DNA from: an uncultured Chloroflexales bacterium
Lineage (GTDB): Bacteria > Chloroflexota > Chloroflexia > Chloroflexales > Chloroflexaceae
Length of the DNA: 34,608 nucleotides
Assembly: GCA_937967405.1 (NCBI GenBank)
Contig: CALCJV010000021.1
Span: 1-34,608 of the forward strand
Direction of reading: 5' to 3'
The notes below the pieces were generated by a model, which saw only the letters and a program-made list of their open reading frames with translations, was not told where the DNA came from and did no database searches. Positions 33,389-34,608 of this stretch are shown here, one piece after another (the first letter of the stretch is position 1; each line of letters starts with the position of its first letter). The position numbers and the translations under genes are program-made.

Positions 33389-33732
33389 CCTACGAGGAGG
33401 AAACAAAAATGCCATATATCACCAGTGTCGAACGGCTCGGCATCCAGAAGGGCTTGCAGCAAGGATTAGAACAGGGCTTGCAGCAAGGGTTAGAACAGGG
33501 CTTGCAGCAAGGGCGTGAGGAGGGCCGCGTGCAGGGTTTGCGCGATGGCATCCAGCTTGCGCTTGACCTCAAATTCGGGGCGGCGGGCGTGGCCCTCATG
33601 CCCGACATCGCCCGCATCCACGACCCCGATCTCCTTGCGGCGGTGCTGGCCGCCATAAAGCCTGCCGCCACCCCAGCGTAGGTACAGTCTGTCTATCGCT
33701 CCCAGCTGCCCCCGCCCAGCCCAGCAGAGTAG
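33389..33732 (+). repeat. Direct repeat copy 2 (duplicated rpn 3' module)
   Basis: A 344-bp tandem copy of 32985-33379 containing the same ribosome site and ATG. It differs by synonymous changes, fewer repeat units, a GCACAG to GCGTAG change that makes an early stop, and a slightly altered tail after that stop. Confidence 0.9.
33409..33681 (+). CDS. Stand-alone short Rpn-type protein (90 aa), duplicated antitoxin-like ORF
   Basis: It starts at ATG 33409 with AGGAGG and the same 8-nt spacing as the internal start in rpn. The protein reads MPYITSVERLGIQKG, then GLQQGLEQ twice, GLQQGREEGRVQ, then LRDGIQLALDLKFGAAGVAL and DPDLLAAVLAAIKPAATPA. It is the internal short Rpn product with fewer repeats and 14-15 residues less at the C-terminus, due to a TAG. 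All base changes before the TAG (apart from repeat number) are synonymous by my alignment, for example GGT to GGA, GCA to GCG, CTC to CTT, ATT to ATA. That is what selection on the protein would leave. Its probable role is an extra inhibitor of the upstream nuclease. Confidence 0.7.
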   Translation: MPYITSVERLGIQKGLQQGLEQGLQQGLEQGLQQGREEGRVQGLRDGIQLALDLKFGAAGVALMPDIARIHDPDLLAAVLAAIKPAATPA

Positions 33733-33778
33733 GCTTGGCGATACAAGTTGGCACGATTACAGTGTAGACGATCTAGAT

Positions 33779-33825
33779 GAGGGTCTCAGGTGTCTAGGGG
33801 TAGGAAGTGGGAGTGGGAGTGTGAG
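33779..33825. repeat. G-rich intergenic tract
   Basis: Words such as CAGGTGTCTAGGGGTAGG and GTGGGAGTGGGAGTG lie between the rpn copy and the convergent antiporter gene. It is more diverged from the other G-rich tracts. Confidence 0.4.
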
Positions 33826-33878
33826 CTGCTATGCCCATGTCATCCACGACAACAGGGCTTTGTCCTTGCCGCCAGAGC

Positions 33879-33896
33879 GCGGGGCAAATGCCCCGC
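33879..33896 (-). terminator. Hairpin after the antiporter gene
   Basis: GCGGGGC/GCCCCGC, 7-bp perfect arms with an AAAT loop, about 20 nt after the antiporter stop codon. There is no long T-run, but place and strength fit a transcript end. Confidence 0.5.
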
Positions 33897-33915
33897 ATTA
33901 TACTGAATCCTAGCT

Positions 33916-34608
33916 TTACAGCAAGAACAGCAACATAATCAACAGATAGACCGGCAGTAGGATGGGGATGGCGTAGCGCAGCGCGTAGCTGAAGAAGTCC
34001 GGCATCGCATAGCCCCACTCTTGGGCAATCGCTTTGACCATAAAGTTCGGGCCATTGCCAATATAGGTCATTGCTCCCATAAAGACCGCCCCCAGCGAGA
34101 TGGCAATTAAGTAGCCCGTTGCCACCGAGCCAATTGCTATGTTCACCATCGTGTCGGCCCCAACCGCCGAGGCAGGCAGGCTCTCCGCCACCGTCAAGAA
34201 GGTCAAATACGTTGGAGCATTGTCGAGTACTGCCGACAAGCTGCCCGTGATCCAAAAGAACTGCCACGGCTGGGTAATGCCTAAGCTCGCCCCATGCTGT
34301 TGCAGCATGTGCAGGGCCGGAATCATGGCAATGAAGATGCCGAAGAACAGACACGCGACTTCGATGATTGGGGCGAACGAGAAGTGATTGATCGTGCGCG
34401 TTTCCGATTGCATTGGCGAGGTGACGAACGATAAGCCGGCCAAGCCAAGCAGAATGAACTCGCGCATAAACATGAGCGGCGTGCCATCCCAGCCAAAGCC
34501 TTTGAGCAGATCGGGCGTAACGAAGATCACCGCGAGCAGCACGCCAGCCAGCCACACGAAGTTGATCTTGCCGCTAATCGTCATTGGGCGATAGGCCAGA
34601 TCATCCTC
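33916..34608 (-). CDS. Sodium/proton antiporter-like (NhaD/citrate-transporter type) protein, 5' end cut
   Basis: Partial: the frame continues past the right window edge (EDDLAYRPMTISGKINFVWLA), so the ATG at 34584 is internal. The visible 230 residues are the C-terminal half of an ion-transporter-superfamily protein, with about six membrane helices. The signature is FFWITGSLSAVLDNAPTYLTFL, and a second segment has ISLGAVFMGAMTYIGNGPNFMVKAIA. Both hairpin-type segments with SAVLDNAPTY and GNGPNF are typical of NhaD-like antiporters and citrate-transporter relatives. A Na+/H+ antiport role is likely but ion specificity cannot be read. It is convergent with the rpn locus. Confidence 0.82.
   Translation of the reverse strand, partial: EDDLAYRPMTISGKINFVWLAGVLLAVIFVTPDLLKGFGWDGTPLMFMREFILLGLAGLSFVTSPMQSETRTINHFSFAPIIEVACLFFGIFIAMIPALHMLQQHGASLGITQPWQFFWITGSLSAVLDNAPTYLTFLTVAESLPASAVGADTMVNIAIGSVATGYLIAISLGAVFMGAMTYIGNGPNFMVKAIAQEWGYAMPDFFSYALRYAIPILLPVYLLIMLLFLL

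Overview
This window looks like a chromosomal segment from a GC-rich bacterium, most probably Chloroflexota (class Chloroflexia). That is an inference from gene content: a short-type AhcY beside a mycobacterial-like adenosine kinase, an MtrA-like/thymidylate-synthase-like fusion, an Rpn nuclease with a GLQQGLEQ tail, and Kelch and GT-C membrane proteins. No rRNA, tRNA or CRISPR array was recognised. Many start regions carry an extended -10 promoter of the form TGGTATAAT.

Layout. Positions 1-2.1 kb hold a ComEC/Rec2 channel protein and a small unknown protein. Positions 2.1-3.2 kb are an AT-richer, gene-poor stretch with one plausible 86-aa ORF and two short paralogous coding fragments. Positions 3.2-6.6 kb hold a secreted six-hairpin glycosidase-like protein, a small hypothetical gene and an ATP-grasp protein. 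Positions 6.7-10.4 kb (minus strand) hold aspartate kinase, a wrecked MNT/HEPN toxin-antitoxin pair, homoserine dehydrogenase and a sulfotransferase. Positions 10.6-12.4 kb hold a small unknown gene, a CcdA-like membrane protein and a Nudix hydrolase. Positions 12.4-15.6 kb (minus strand) form a dTMP-supply pair: an MtrA/ThyA-like fusion overlapping a dCTP deaminase whose active site is interrupted by a 378-residue HNH-containing intein.

Positions 15.85-16.2 kb are non-coding but highly structured: a candidate small RNA with promoter, hairpins and terminator, then a separate promoter and attenuator-like leader for mtnA. Positions 16.2-22.2 kb form a SAM-cycle cluster in the order mtnA, a degenerate MetE-like protein, adenosine kinase, ahcY, metK. 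SAM is made by MetK and used by methyltransferases. The SAH produced is split by AhcY, adenosine is drained by the kinase, and methylthioribose-1-phosphate is isomerised by MtnA. A large inverted repeat precedes metK.

Positions 22.3-32.2 kb are mostly cell-envelope genes: a UPF0060 membrane protein, a Methyltransf_24 methyltransferase, two GT-C-like multi-spanning membrane proteins, a membrane GATase-like protein translationally coupled to an ABC-2 permease, and a LuxR-HTH/TM/Kelch protein that looks like a membrane-tethered transcription factor.

Positions 32.2-33.7 kb hold the most striking locus. An Rpn-family PD-(D/E)XK nuclease gene has a perfect Shine-Dalgarno and ATG inside it that would make a C-terminal short protein. 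That whole short-protein module (ribosome site, start and repeats) is then duplicated in tandem as a free-standing gene, and its only differences before a new stop codon are synonymous or changes in repeat number. This fits a gene-within-gene toxin/antitoxin-type defence locus with an extra stand-alone copy of the inhibitor. The window ends inside a sodium/proton antiporter-like gene (minus strand, 5' end cut off).
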